Positions 10,370 to 19,522 of a stretch of DNA of 64,000 bases are shown here, in pieces (position 1 is the first letter of the stretch; every line of letters starts with the position of its first letter). The DNA comes from Sulfidibacterium sp964549335. Lineage in GTDB: Bacteria > Bacteroidota > Bacteroidia > Bacteroidales > F082. Made by a program: the position numbers and the translations under genes. The notes under the pieces were generated by a model that was not told where the DNA came from, did no database searches, and saw only the letters and a program-made list of their open reading frames with translations. The DNA lies in assembly GCA_964549335.1 (NCBI GenBank), contig CAZJUQ010000038.1, forward strand, positions 62,001-126,000. The letters are read 5' to 3'.

Positions 10370-13300
10370 ATGAAATCAAAAGTTTTATCTACTATTGTAG
10401 CAATGCTTATTGTCTCTTTTTTTTCGGGATACTTTTCCTTGAGGCTATACGGGGAACCGGTTTATCAATTCAATAAAGACACGGGAACCCTCGAAAGTAT
10501 TGTAAAAGAAATGGAAACACGTTTCAATGTCTCCATAACAATTGATGCCGAAGTCTCAAAAGAGATTATCAATGTTTCAAAAGAAAAAATCATAAACAGC
10601 AACAACATTGAGAAAGCATTAAAACTACTTTTGGCAAACACCAAATTAAAATACAGAAAACTTCGCTCCGATTATTACGTAATTAGTGCCAACGAAACAG
10701 ATAAAAAATTACCGGTAAAAGATACTTTAAAAATAGATTTACCAAAAAAACGCGTTATTCGAGGCACGGTTACATACGAGTCGGACAACACACCGGTGAC
10801 AGGTGCCACCGTGAGGATAAAAGGCACTTACAAAGGTACCGTAACCGACTTGAACGGTCACTACGAACTGGAAATTGACGAGCAAGCGAAAAAACTCGTC
10901 TTTTCTTTTATTGGCCTGCAAACACAAGAGGTAACAATAGGCAAAAACAACACTATTGATGTAAGCATGAAAGAGGATGCTTTCGGATTGGACGAAGTAA
11001 TTGTTGCCGGTGTTGCCGACAGAACGCCAAAAAAAAACCTTACCATTAGCGTTACAAAAGTTGGCGACGAAACATTAAATACAGCCCCTTCACCCTCCAC
11101 CGTTCAGTCGCTTCAAGGGAAAGTTGCCGGCGTAACGGTAGTACAAGCCAACGGGTTGCCGGGAAGTGGTGCCGCCATAAGACTCAGAGGCTCCACATCA
11201 CTTACCGGAAACCAAGCGCCTATGATTGTAATTGACGGAATTATCGTTAATACCAATCTTGCCGACATAAACGTCAACGATATAAAATCCGTTGAAGTTG
11301 TCAAAGGCGCCGCCGCTGCCGCCCTGTACGGCTCAAAAGCCGGAAACGGCGTTTTGGTGATAACAACAAAACGGGGTACAGATATCAAAGGGAAAACAAG
11401 AGTGACTTTCAGGTCGGAGTACGGCATACAACAAATACCACATTATATAGAACAGGCCAAACACCACCCTTATAAGCTTGCCGACGATTGGCAAGAGTAT
11501 AAAAATTTTACAAAATATTACGGTGTACTGTACGACTCGCTCGGCAATGTAATAGGAGGCAGCCGGCACCTTACCGATAGCGCTTGGGCCGACCAACCTT
11601 ATGCCAGACTTATTGACCATCAAAAAAAGTTTTATCAAGACGGCTCATACACCACAAATTATATTTCGGTTGCAGGAAACAACAACAAAACAAATTTCTT
11701 AGTGTCGTATGAGTTTAACAAACAAGAAGGAATAATTTTTTCCACGGGAGGCTATACGCGCCATAATTTTCGCGTAAATTTAGACCACCACCTTACCGAT
11801 AAATTTAAAATTTCAACCTCAAACCTCATTATTTTCACCAATTCCAACAATCCCGGGTCTTACAAATCGTTTAACGACCTTTTATTTGTTTCGCCCGACG
11901 TTGACCTTGAAGCGCCAAACGACGACGGCTCGCCTTACAAAGTTCTTCCCGACCCTTGGAGCGTTGCCGAAAACCCGCTGTATCCTTTGTATTACCGTGA
12001 AAAAACCGCTAAAAGAACCAGCCTGATTGGCAACATTATGGCAAACTGGGACATATATAAATGGATGTCGGCAAAAGCAAAATACACTTACGAATTTCGT
12101 GACAAATATTGGAACACCTACACCCCGAAAGGGTATCTCTACGGAAGTAAACAATATATCGGAGGTTCGTTATACAAAAGAAACTATCGCGAATTAAACC
12201 AGAACATTCAATTTACATTAAACTTTAACAGACAAATACGCGATTTTACAACAAAATTAAAATTGAGTTATTTGTACGAAAACTCATCGTGGAACAATTT
12301 TCAAGTGCTCGGAAAAGACTTTATAGTGTCGGGAGTTCCGCAACTCGGTAATACCGACCCCACAAAAACACAAATGAGTTCTTACGAAGGTAAGATTGTA
12401 GCCATCGATTATTTCGGTATTTACGATATGGACTACAAAGACAAATATCTCTTTTCGGGACTTTTCAGAATGGACGGTTCATCGCTTTTTGGCGCAAACG
12501 TGCGTTGGAACCCCTATTACAGGGTCTCGCTCGGTTACCGTATTTCACAAGACTTTACAATTCCCGGTATCAACGAGTTGAAAATACGTGCATCGGTAGG
12601 AACATCGGGGCAACGTCCGGGATTTTCGTATCAATACGAAACTTATAACATATCAAACGGAAACATTGTACCTTCAACTCTCGGGAATAAAGACCTGAGA
12701 CCTTCGGAAACAACGGAGTACGAAATAGGTTTGAATGTTGATTTTTTAAAAATATTTTCTTTCGAAGGAATATATTCGCAAGACATTACGCGTAATGCTT
12801 TTGCTTTGGCGCCTCTTCCTTCGCAATTCGGTTTCCCCGGACAATGGAAAAACGTAGGAACCCTTTCGGCAAACACCTGGGAAGCAAGTTTAATGGGAAG
12901 AATTATCAGCAAAAAACATTTCTCGTGGAACTTCAACCTCGTTTTCGACCGTGTCCGCCAAAAGGTGGACCAACTCGACATTCCCGAATATACCACAGGA
13001 CCGCGTAATGCATTTTTCATAAAAAGCGGTGAGACTTTCGGGATAATTTACGGATACAAATGGGTTACCTCCCTCGAAGAGATGGCTAACCAGTTGCCCG
13101 AAGGAAAAACCATTGAAGATTATGAAATAAATTCCGACGGTTATGTGGTTCCCAAAGGCTCGCAAGGCACAACCGACGAACTTGCCGTAAAACTCGATAC
13201 CGACGGAAACGGACTGCCGGATAAAGTTCAAATTGGCGACGGAAATCCCGATTTCACTGTCTCCATGGGAAACAACCTAAGGATTTATAACTTTAACCTC

Positions 13301-13735
13301 TATTTTCTCTTTACCTGGAAAAACGGCGGCGATATATATAATTATACACGCCAGTACACATTCCGCGACCAGCGCGATTTGGTGTTCGACCAGTACGGAA
13401 AACCCGACTCGGAAAAGAAAACCATCAATTACTACAATAACTTTTACGACGGTACGGGAATTAACTCGTACTTTGTGGAAGACGGTTCTTTCTTAAAACT
13501 CAGAGAACTGTCGCTATACTACTCACTTAACGAAACCCAATTGAAAAATATCAATTTCGGATTTGTAAAAAGTTTGAAAATAGGAATACAAACAAGAAAT
13601 CTTTTTACCATTACAAATTATCTCGGTTACGACCCCGAAGTGGCTTCGGGTAGCGACCTAACCAATTATCCTTTCGATAATTTCGGTTATCCCAATTACA
13701 GAGTTATTACAGGTTCGTTAATGTTAACCTTTTAA
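10370..13735 (+). CDS. SusC-like TonB-dependent transporter with STN signalling domain
   Basis: 1121 residues. A signal peptide (~1-28) precedes an STN (secretin/TonB short N-terminal) domain (~30-108, FNKDTGTLESIVKEME...). Next come a carboxypeptidase-regulatory-like Ig domain (~124-205, IRGTVTYESDNTPVTGATV and FSFIGLQTQEV) and the plug (~220-345, with LQGKVAGVTV, IRLRGS, PMIVIDG and SVEVVKGAAAAALYGS.AGNGV). The remainder is a 22-strand-type barrel ending in a typical aromatic last strand (GSLMLTF). It imports large nutrients across the outer membrane together with the SusD lipoprotein encoded next, 13 bases downstream. The STN domain is the feature that couples such transporters to FecR, consistent with the preceding gene. 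Substrate cannot be inferred from SusC alone; the flanking protease and amidohydrolase favour peptides. Confidence 0.93.
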   Translation: MKSKVLSTIVAMLIVSFFSGYFSLRLYGEPVYQFNKDTGTLESIVKEMETRFNVSITIDAEVSKEIINVSKEKIINSNNIEKALKLLLANTKLKYRKLRSDYYVISANETDKKLPVKDTLKIDLPKKRVIRGTVTYESDNTPVTGATVRIKGTYKGTVTDLNGHYELEIDEQAKKLVFSFIGLQTQEVTIGKNNTIDVSMKEDAFGLDEVIVAGVADRTPKKNLTISVTKVGDETLNTAPSPSTVQSLQGKVAGVTVVQANGLPGSGAAIRLRGSTSLTGNQAPMIVIDGIIVNTNLADINVNDIKSVEVVKGAAAAALYGSKAGNGVLVITTKRGTDIKGKTRVTFRSEYGIQQIPHYIEQAKHHPYKLADDWQEYKNFTKYYGVLYDSLGNVIGGSRHLTDSAWADQPYARLIDHQKKFYQDGSYTTNYISVAGNNNKTNFLVSYEFNKQEGIIFSTGGYTRHNFRVNLDHHLTDKFKISTSNLIIFTNSNNPGSYKSFNDLLFVSPDVDLEAPNDDGSPYKVLPDPWSVAENPLYPLYYREKTAKRTSLIGNIMANWDIYKWMSAKAKYTYEFRDKYWNTYTPKGYLYGSKQYIGGSLYKRNYRELNQNIQFTLNFNRQIRDFTTKLKLSYLYENSSWNNFQVLGKDFIVSGVPQLGNTDPTKTQMSSYEGKIVAIDYFGIYDMDYKDKYLFSGLFRMDGSSLFGANVRWNPYYRVSLGYRISQDFTIPGINELKIRASVGTSGQRPGFSYQYETYNISNGNIVPSTLGNKDLRPSETTEYEIGLNVDFLKIFSFEGIYSQDITRNAFALAPLPSQFGFPGQWKNVGTLSANTWEASLMGRIISKKHFSWNFNLVFDRVRQKVDQLDIPEYTTGPRNAFFIKSGETFGIIYGYKWVTSLEEMANQLPEGKTIEDYEINSDGYVVPKGSQGTTDELAVKLDTDGNGLPDKVQIGDGNPDFTVSMGNNLRIYNFNLYFLFTWKNGGDIYNYTRQYTFRDQRDLVFDQYGKPDSEKKTINYYNNFYDGTGINSYFVEDGSFLKLRELSLYYSLNETQLKNINFGFVKSLKIGIQTRNLFTITNYLGYDPEVASGSDLTNYPFDNFGYPNYRVITGSLMLTF

Positions 13736-13748
13736 ACTTTAAAATATC

Positions 13749-15227
13749 ATGAAAACAAAATATATCTTTTACATAAGTTTCATTGCAATTTTACTAAGCT
13801 CTTGTGCCAAGGATTTGGATGTTGAATATAAAAACAAACCTGACAGAACCAAGGTTTTTACCGACCCCGAAAATGTTTACAGTATTGCAAAAAGTTCATT
13901 TTACAATTGGTATATGGCCGTAAACTCAAGTTTGTCGCCAAGAATGTCAATGTGGGTAATGGCCGATCAAGGTACATGCTCGTGGGCAAACAGCGGCATG
14001 TTCGACCTCTCTTCCGAACCGCGTAAAGCATTCAACAACTCCACGTCATACACATATGCATATGTATTCGAAACATATTACGAAGATATGTATGCCACCC
14101 TCAATCAAACAAAAAACATACTCGACCAGCTTAATAACGGCATGAAAGTGATAATTAACGATTACGACAAAACGGAGATGGTTCGTGCATTTACATACTT
14201 TGTACACGGTATTACACTGGGATATATCAGCATGGTTTACGATAAAGTTTACCTTGTTGACGAGAGTGCCGATTCCGTTACCATTCCCCTCGTTTCGTAC
14301 AAACAGGGAACCGCCTCCGCAATACACTCGCTTGAACGCTGCGTGGAAATTTGCAATAACAATTCATTTACCATTCCTGACGACTGGATTAACGGTTCGT
14401 CGTACAGCTCTTCCGAGTTGGCCAGACTTGCCAATTCGTTTGCTGCACGCTTTTTGGTATATATGCCCAGGAATAAAGCCGAAAACGATCAAATAGACTG
14501 GCAACGCGTACTCGATTTTGCCAATAACGGCATACAACGTCCTTTGGAGGTTTACATGGACAACTCCTCATGGATAAACTATTTTCACCGTTATACTGTA
14601 CGACCGGGTTGGGCAAGAATAGACTGCAGAATTATTAACCTTATGGACCCACGCTACCCATGGCGTTTCCCCGATGACGGACATAATCCACCTTCGGCTC
14701 AGTCAGACGACAAACGGCTGGCTTCGGATTTTAAGTTCAACTCGGTTAATAACATGAAACCCGAAAGAGGATATTACCATTTCTCAAATTACGAATATGT
14801 ACGTTACCCATACGCTATTACTACAAATGTAGGGTTTGTAGTCGATTATTCATTGGCTGAACTCGATTTAATAAAAGCGGAAGCAAACGCTGAACTCGGG
14901 AACCTTGAAACGGCAATAGAAATTATTAATAACGGCAGCCGTACACAACGTGGCGGATTGGCACCTCTCAATATACATTCCAACAAAGAGAGAGTTATGA
15001 AAGCGCTTTTCTACGAACGGGATATAGAACTTATCCAAACCGGTTTCGGAATTGCATTTTTCGATATGAGAAGACGCGATATGCTTCAAAAAGGAACCAT
15101 GCTACATTTTCCTATTCCGGCAAAAGACCTTATGGTTATGGAAATGCCCCTCTATACTTTCGGCGGTGTGGAAAATGCCGACGGAATAAATACCTCTAAC
15201 GGAGGGTGGTTCCCAAACAATAATTAA
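13749..15227 (+). CDS. SusD-like nutrient-binding lipoprotein
   Basis: 492 residues. A lipoprotein signal (IAILLSSC, lipid Cys at about residue 19, followed by AKDLD) is followed by a helical TPR-like SusD fold. Typical elements are the early FTDPENVYSIAKSSFYNWY segment, the RALTYF-like MVRAFTYFVHGITLGYISM helix, LARLANSFAARFLVY and the late ERDIELIQTGFGIAFFDMRRRD. The last is the usual SusD C-terminal ERR.EL...G.R..D..R motif in a modified form. It caps the SusC pore on the outer face and binds the substrate. The gene lies immediately after susC and 17 bases before a secreted Ntn-hydrolase gene. Confidence 0.9.
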   Translation: MKTKYIFYISFIAILLSSCAKDLDVEYKNKPDRTKVFTDPENVYSIAKSSFYNWYMAVNSSLSPRMSMWVMADQGTCSWANSGMFDLSSEPRKAFNNSTSYTYAYVFETYYEDMYATLNQTKNILDQLNNGMKVIINDYDKTEMVRAFTYFVHGITLGYISMVYDKVYLVDESADSVTIPLVSYKQGTASAIHSLERCVEICNNNSFTIPDDWINGSSYSSSELARLANSFAARFLVYMPRNKAENDQIDWQRVLDFANNGIQRPLEVYMDNSSWINYFHRYTVRPGWARIDCRIINLMDPRYPWRFPDDGHNPPSAQSDDKRLASDFKFNSVNNMKPERGYYHFSNYEYVRYPYAITTNVGFVVDYSLAELDLIKAEANAELGNLETAIEIINNGSRTQRGGLAPLNIHSNKERVMKALFYERDIELIQTGFGIAFFDMRRRDMLQKGTMLHFPIPAKDLMVMEMPLYTFGGVENADGINTSNGGWFPNNN

Positions 15228-15244
15228 TTATAAATAAAAGACAG

Positions 15245-16465
15245 ATGAAAAAACACATTATATCTCTTTCTCTTTTTTTATTGTTGTTTGTATCCTCTTT
15301 TGGATGCACAACGGCTGTTATTTCGGGCAAATACACAAAAAACGGCAGACCCCTGTTATGGAAAAACCGTGATACATGGTCGGTTAATAACAAAATTATG
15401 ATTTTCGATGACGGTAAATACAAATATACCGGACTTGTAAACTCTACCGACAGTTTGGGAAAATATATCTGGATAGGATATAACAGTGCGGGATTTGCCA
15501 TAATGAATTCAGCGAGCTATAACCTGAACAACGACACCATAAAACAAAGCGGACTTGAAGGTGCCCTTATGAAAGAAGCTTTACAAACATGTGAAACAAT
15601 CGACGATTTCGAAAATTTGCTTAATAATATTCCCAAGCCAACACGTCTTGAAGCCAATTTTGGCGTTATAGACGCTCAAGGTGGTGCCGCATATTTTGAG
15701 TTGGCAAATTTTAAAATATATAAATACGATGCCAACGACCCCGATATTGCACCACTCGGCTACATTGTACGTTCCAATTTCTCAATGGCAGGTATTCAAG
15801 GCAAAGGTGCCGGTTACATACGTTACGAAACCGCCGACGATGTTTTCAGAGCAGCGGCACAACGCGACGGCATTTCCGTATCAACGGTTATACTCGGCGC
15901 AACAAAAAACCTTACACACGCTTTAACGGGTGATAATCTTTGGAACTATGCGAATATCCCGGCAGAAACAACAAAAATGGTTTGGTTTTACGATTACATT
16001 CCACGCAAAAGCTCCGCCTCCTCTTGCGTTGTCGAAGGGGTAAAAAAAGGAGAAGACACCAGGTTTATGTGCATGTGGACAGATTTGGGCTGGCCTCTTG
16101 CTTCGGTTACCGTTCCTGTATTTTTATCCGACAAAAACATACTACCCGAAATTTTGCAATACGACGCAACAATAAAAGATGCTCCGCTTTGCCATTATGC
16201 ACTATCGTTGAAAAAAAGATGTTTTGATTACGAATGGGGTATAAGCAGTAAATACTATATGAATGTTAACCAATTGCTCAATGCCGATAAAAGCGGTATT
16301 CTGCAAATTCTTAAACCTTTGGACAAAGAGCTTATCAATGCCGCTGAAAAAAGACTTGAGCAATGGAGATTAATTGGCAAAATACCCGAAAAAGAGTTGT
16401 CGGAGTTTTATAATTCAATAGACAAAAAAGTAACCTCTTTTTACAAACTTCATTTCGGATTGTAA
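15245..16465 (+). CDS. Secreted N-terminal-nucleophile hydrolase, C45 acyltransferase/amidohydrolase-like
   Basis: 406 residues. A hydrophobic signal (1-20, LSLFLLLFVSSFG) is followed directly by Cys21 in CTTAVISGKYTKNGRPLLWKNRD. This is the N-terminus expected of C45/C59 Ntn hydrolases, where a free N-terminal Cys is the nucleophile. NRD and the later GYNSAGFAIMNSASY and ARLEANFGVIDAQGGAAYFEL-type segments fit the family fold. I infer that signal-peptidase cleavage itself would expose the nucleophile; the residues before Cys (SFG) make a poor lipobox, so lipidation is less likely. The family cleaves or transfers amide-linked acyl groups (penicillins, N-acyl amino acids, bile salts, carcinine). 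The true substrate is unknown. Position after SusCD suggests action in the periplasm on imported amides. Confidence 0.78.
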   Translation: MKKHIISLSLFLLLFVSSFGCTTAVISGKYTKNGRPLLWKNRDTWSVNNKIMIFDDGKYKYTGLVNSTDSLGKYIWIGYNSAGFAIMNSASYNLNNDTIKQSGLEGALMKEALQTCETIDDFENLLNNIPKPTRLEANFGVIDAQGGAAYFELANFKIYKYDANDPDIAPLGYIVRSNFSMAGIQGKGAGYIRYETADDVFRAAAQRDGISVSTVILGATKNLTHALTGDNLWNYANIPAETTKMVWFYDYIPRKSSASSCVVEGVKKGEDTRFMCMWTDLGWPLASVTVPVFLSDKNILPEILQYDATIKDAPLCHYALSLKKRCFDYEWGISSKYYMNVNQLLNADKSGILQILKPLDKELINAAEKRLEQWRLIGKIPEKELSEFYNSIDKKVTSFYKLHFGL

Positions 16466-16475
16466 ATAAAAAAAT

Positions 16476-17618
16476 ATGAGAAAAAAAACCAGTGCCATTT
16501 TAATTGCGGTATTAATTTTTTTTGTACCAGAATGTTATTCGCAACAAAACAATAACACTAACACCGGTAATAATATCGTTGTTGGTGTTTTTAACGGCAA
16601 CGGTGCCAGTCCCGTTTGTGTTTTGGAAACTGTTGAAGCGTTAAAAATCGACAAAGATATAACACCGGTAGAAATAACTGCGTACGAAATAGAAAACGGA
16701 GTATTGGACAATATTGACGTTTTGATTTTTCCGGGAGGCAGTGGCAGTAAGGAATATAATAACTTAGGGGAACTTGCCGCCAAAAAGGTGAAAAATTTTG
16801 CACGTCAAAAGAACAAAGGGCTTGTCGGAATTTGTGCCGGAGGATATCTATTTTCCACTACTCCCGGTTATCCGAGTTTGGAAATTATGCCTGCTCCCGA
16901 TATACGTGACCATTACGACCGTGGACGCGCTCTTATAGGTTTTTCGGTTAATAATACGGGAAAACAAATTTTCCCTGAGCTTTCTGACATTGACACGGCA
17001 TATTATCAATATTACGACGGACCGATGTACAATATTCCCGAAAATTCCAATATAAATATTTTAGCCTCAATCACAACCGATATCACTCCAAAACCGGATG
17101 ATCCGGAAGGGGTAACCCCGGGCAAACCGGCACTATTCTCACTTAAATACGGCAATGGCCGGGTAATAGTATCGGTCGGGCACCCCGAAGCAACACCGGG
17201 AATGAGATGGATGGTGCCGCGTATGGCACGTTGGGCAGCTGCTCGCAAACTTGTAAATTATTCAGACAATGTTGTACGCCCCTCAATATATAAACATGAA
17301 GTATTGTATTACCCCTCAGTAATAAACAACGAAAAAAAATGGTTTTGGCAACTTTTCGACAGTAATGCCGACACGGTAATAGCCGCCATACAAAAACTGC
17401 ATTCCATTTATTCGCGACCGTCGATACGCTGGTCTGCCGGTCTGCTGCGAAACAGTAATAAAAATGTAAGAATTGCGGCAGCAAAATATCTTGTCGAAAC
17501 GGAATATACGGCAGCTATTCCCGATATGGAAAGCGCATACAAAAACGAAACCGACCCTATTACAAAAAGCGAGTTAGAGATACTTTTAAAGAAATTAATC
17601 TCATTTAAGGGGAAATGA
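16476..17618 (+). CDS. Secreted BPL_N-domain (GATase1-like) protein with HEAT-like C-terminus
   Basis: 380 residues. A signal peptide (~1-22, ending CYSQQ) is followed by a BPL_N / class I glutamine-amidotransferase-like domain (~32-260). Its features are VLIFPGGSGS, a nucleophile-elbow sequence G118-I-C120-A-G-G, YYDGPMY, and a strongly kept GRVIVSVGHPEATPG. The last ~100 residues (WFWQLFDSNADTVIAAI, RWSAGLLRNSNKNVRIAAAKYL) look like short helical HEAT-type repeats. Despite the family name it is not biotin ligase: there is no catalytic BirA domain. Cys120 suggests hydrolase activity, but no substrate is known to me. It is the last gene of the + strand run, 10 bases after the Ntn hydrolase, and the two probably act on the same material. 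Confidence 0.75.
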   Translation: MRKKTSAILIAVLIFFVPECYSQQNNNTNTGNNIVVGVFNGNGASPVCVLETVEALKIDKDITPVEITAYEIENGVLDNIDVLIFPGGSGSKEYNNLGELAAKKVKNFARQKNKGLVGICAGGYLFSTTPGYPSLEIMPAPDIRDHYDRGRALIGFSVNNTGKQIFPELSDIDTAYYQYYDGPMYNIPENSNINILASITTDITPKPDDPEGVTPGKPALFSLKYGNGRVIVSVGHPEATPGMRWMVPRMARWAAARKLVNYSDNVVRPSIYKHEVLYYPSVINNEKKWFWQLFDSNADTVIAAIQKLHSIYSRPSIRWSAGLLRNSNKNVRIAAAKYLVETEYTAAIPDMESAYKNETDPITKSELEILLKKLISFKGK

Positions 17619-17686
17619 TGCCCGTCAAACAGTGCACAACACACTAACCACAGACATCAACTGTTTTAGGACAAGCAAGAAACAAA

Positions 17687-17710
17687 TGCCCCTTGCTCCA
17701 AAAAGGGGTA
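17687..17710. terminator. Weak hairpin between convergent genes
   Basis: An 8-base-pair stem (17687-17694 with 17703-17710, one G.T pair) with an 8-base loop lies between the convergent BPL_N gene and the outer-membrane protein gene. A short T run follows some 10 bases later on the + strand. It could end transcription from either side, but the T tracts are poor. Confidence 0.35.
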
Positions 17711-17742
17711 AACATCAATTTTTAAAACACCGTTAACGGCAT

Positions 17743-18372
17743 TTATTTACCCAGTTTAAAAACCAAGCCGCCTGTAAAATCGCCTTGGAATATTGTGGCA
17801 TATCCGTTAAGCGACAATCCGCATCCCGAGCCTCCGGTACCAATGCCGCACCATCCGCCTACTCCGCCGAAATACATCGGCATCATCAACCTGCCGCGTA
17901 ATATTATGCCTACCCTGTCGGTAAAAAATATTTTTGTTCCCAGTCCTAATGTTACCGAAAAGCGCCATGTGTCGCTCAAATCAGACTCTTTGGGACTAAA
18001 AAGCGTGGCACCCAGCGAAAACGACCCGAAAGGTTGTAACCGTTCGTCGGTACCAAAATTCTTTAATGCTCCTATTTGGAAATAATTTGTACTCAAATCG
18101 AACGAACGGTCACGAAAACCTAAGTCGTACGAAATAAATTCGGCACTGCCGTCCATTCTTGAATAGCTTATTTCCAGGTCGGTGGCAAATTTCACGTCGG
18201 GGACAATCAACGACACACCGAAATCGGCATTATCTTTCAAATTTAATTTCCCTTCGTAAAAGCTTAAGCTTCCTCCGAACATATATCCTCCGAAAGGAGC
18301 TATTTCCACCTGTGATTTACCCCAAAACGGCAATAATAACAGAGCTACCGAAACAAGTAATATTTTTTTCAT
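17743..18372 (-). CDS. Putative outer-membrane beta-barrel protein
   Basis: 209 residues from the ATG at 18372, chosen because MKKILLVSVALLLLPFWGKSQ is a clear signal peptide; the frame stays open further upstream but that part has no such features. The mature part alternates polar and hydrophobic residues (FGVSLIVPDVKFATDLEISYSRM, FGSFSLGATLF, FSVTLGLGTKIFF, GIILRGRLMMPMYFGG) and ends in a hydrophobic strand (FTGGLVFKLGK), as in small 8-10 strand barrels. A Gly/Cys-rich turn (GGWCGIGTGGSGCG) could form a disulfide. A single-gene unit with its own promoter candidate upstream. Function unknown. Confidence 0.7.
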   Translation of the reverse strand: MKKILLVSVALLLLPFWGKSQVEIAPFGGYMFGGSLSFYEGKLNLKDNADFGVSLIVPDVKFATDLEISYSRMDGSAEFISYDLGFRDRSFDLSTNYFQIGALKNFGTDERLQPFGSFSLGATLFSPKESDLSDTWRFSVTLGLGTKIFFTDRVGIILRGRLMMPMYFGGVGGWCGIGTGGSGCGLSLNGYATIFQGDFTGGLVFKLGK

Positions 18373-18423
18373 AACGTATAAAATTTTGTAATTATTTATA
18401 AATTGAATTTTCAGGTTTATCCG

Positions 18424-18454
18424 CAAACGTAAAACGGTTATATTTAGGCATAAA
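18424..18454 (-). promoter_or_regulatory. Bacteroidetes-type promoter candidate for the outer-membrane protein gene
   Basis: Read on the minus strand, a full TAnnTTTG element (TACGTTTG, 18431 to 18424) lies 51 bases before the start codon. A TTTA close to the -33 TTTG box is centred 19 bases upstream (18454-18451). Spacing fits the known Bacteroidetes consensus; one -33 base differs. Confidence 0.45.
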
Positions 18455-18559
18455 CTTCTCACATATCAGTTTATCTCCTTTTTCTCCGTTAACAAATATT
18501 GCAGGGTGCAAAATACAAAATTTTCGCATAGGTTTGCAGAGATAAAAAGCCAACCATAT

Positions 18560-19522
18560 TTAAGGGACAACTATGCAAAGCGATTTGGGTAATATTTCGA
18601 ACACCAAAGGTGAATGTCCCAGCAATTCGCCGTCGGTTTCAAGGTTAAGGGCATTGTGAGGAAAAGAAGTCACCGTAAACATTTTCCCTCGGTATTGACT
18701 TACTTCGGGCATAGCGGTAAAAGAGCCGTCATACAACTTTTTAATGCTTTTTATCACACGCCATTTTGTGGTTTTTGCTATTACCGTCAAATCAAGGAGT
18801 CCGTCGTCGGGGACAGCACCGGGAAGTTGCATCATACCTCCTCCGTTATATTTGCAAATTCCTATACTCATGCTGAACACCTTACCCCTAAAGATGGTTT
18901 TTCCGTTGCTTTCGATAGCCAAATCGACATTTTTAAATTGGAACAATCCCGCCAGCAGATTCAAAAGGTAGGCAAAGGCACTTCCGCCCCCGCCCTTCTG
19001 TTTCATTTTATCGGTTTTTTTCACCACCAAGGCATCATAACCCATTCCCGCAATATTTACAAAGTAGCGGTATTTTTTTATTTTGTCGTATTTGTAATAC
19101 ACTTTGCCGGTGTCTTGCAAAAATGTTTTACCCTTTTTTAATATCTCTATTTGTTCTTTGTACCCTTCGGGAAAGCCGTACATTCTACCCCAATCGTTAC
19201 CCGTCCCCACGGTTATCATTCCCAACGTTATGTCGGAGGTTAATATTTTCGTTTGGGAGAAAATTCCGTTTACCACTTCGTTAAAGGTGCCGTCGCCACC
19301 CACGGCTATAATTTTTTCAAAACCTTTTTCTGCAATATATTTTCTGACAATTTGAGTGGCATGACCTCTGTATTCGGTAAAAACACATTTAATATCAAAA
19401 CCGGCTTCTACGAGCAATTTACGTATTCCGGGCCATACCTTTTCAGCTTTTTTGCCACCTGCATGCGGATTAACTAAAACCAACCAGTTTCCGTTATCGT
19501 TGTCAGCTTTACCCTCTCTCAT
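18560..19522 (-). CDS. Diacylglycerol kinase-family lipid kinase
   Basis: 320 residues. The DAGK/LCB5 catalytic domain begins at NWLVLVNPHAGGKKA (nucleotide-binding NP.AG.) and has the signature GGDGT at residues 75-79 followed by FNEVVNG. Further family blocks are LGMITVGTGNDWGRMYGF, the YFVNIAGMGYDALV stretch and LETDGE near the C-terminus. The family phosphorylates lipid hydroxyls such as diacylglycerol, undecaprenol or sphingoid bases at the inner membrane face. Bacteroidota sphingolipid synthesis is one possible context, but nothing in the sequence decides the substrate. Its start overlaps the end of the upstream glycosyltransferase gene by 14 bases, so the two are translationally linked. 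Confidence 0.88.
   Translation of the reverse strand: MREGKADNDNGNWLVLVNPHAGGKKAEKVWPGIRKLLVEAGFDIKCVFTEYRGHATQIVRKYIAEKGFEKIIAVGGDGTFNEVVNGIFSQTKILTSDITLGMITVGTGNDWGRMYGFPEGYKEQIEILKKGKTFLQDTGKVYYKYDKIKKYRYFVNIAGMGYDALVVKKTDKMKQKGGGGSAFAYLLNLLAGLFQFKNVDLAIESNGKTIFRGKVFSMSIGICKYNGGGMMQLPGAVPDDGLLDLTVIAKTTKWRVIKSIKKLYDGSFTAMPEVSQYRGKMFTVTSFPHNALNLETDGELLGHSPLVFEILPKSLCIVVP

Noticed and set aside
13735..13749. Possible missing gene between susC and susD
   Set aside because: The gap is 13 bases; both genes are complete.
15245..15310. Calling the Ntn hydrolase a lipoprotein because of the Cys after a hydrophobic signal
   Set aside because: The residues before Cys (SFG) do not fit a lipobox, and the following sequence matches the Ntn-hydrolase N-terminus, where this Cys is the nucleophile.
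18614..19141. A 175-codon open frame on the plus strand inside the lipid kinase gene
   Set aside because: It is antisense to the conserved kinase core; its composition (Phe, His, Cys rich) is typical of a reversed reading frame.
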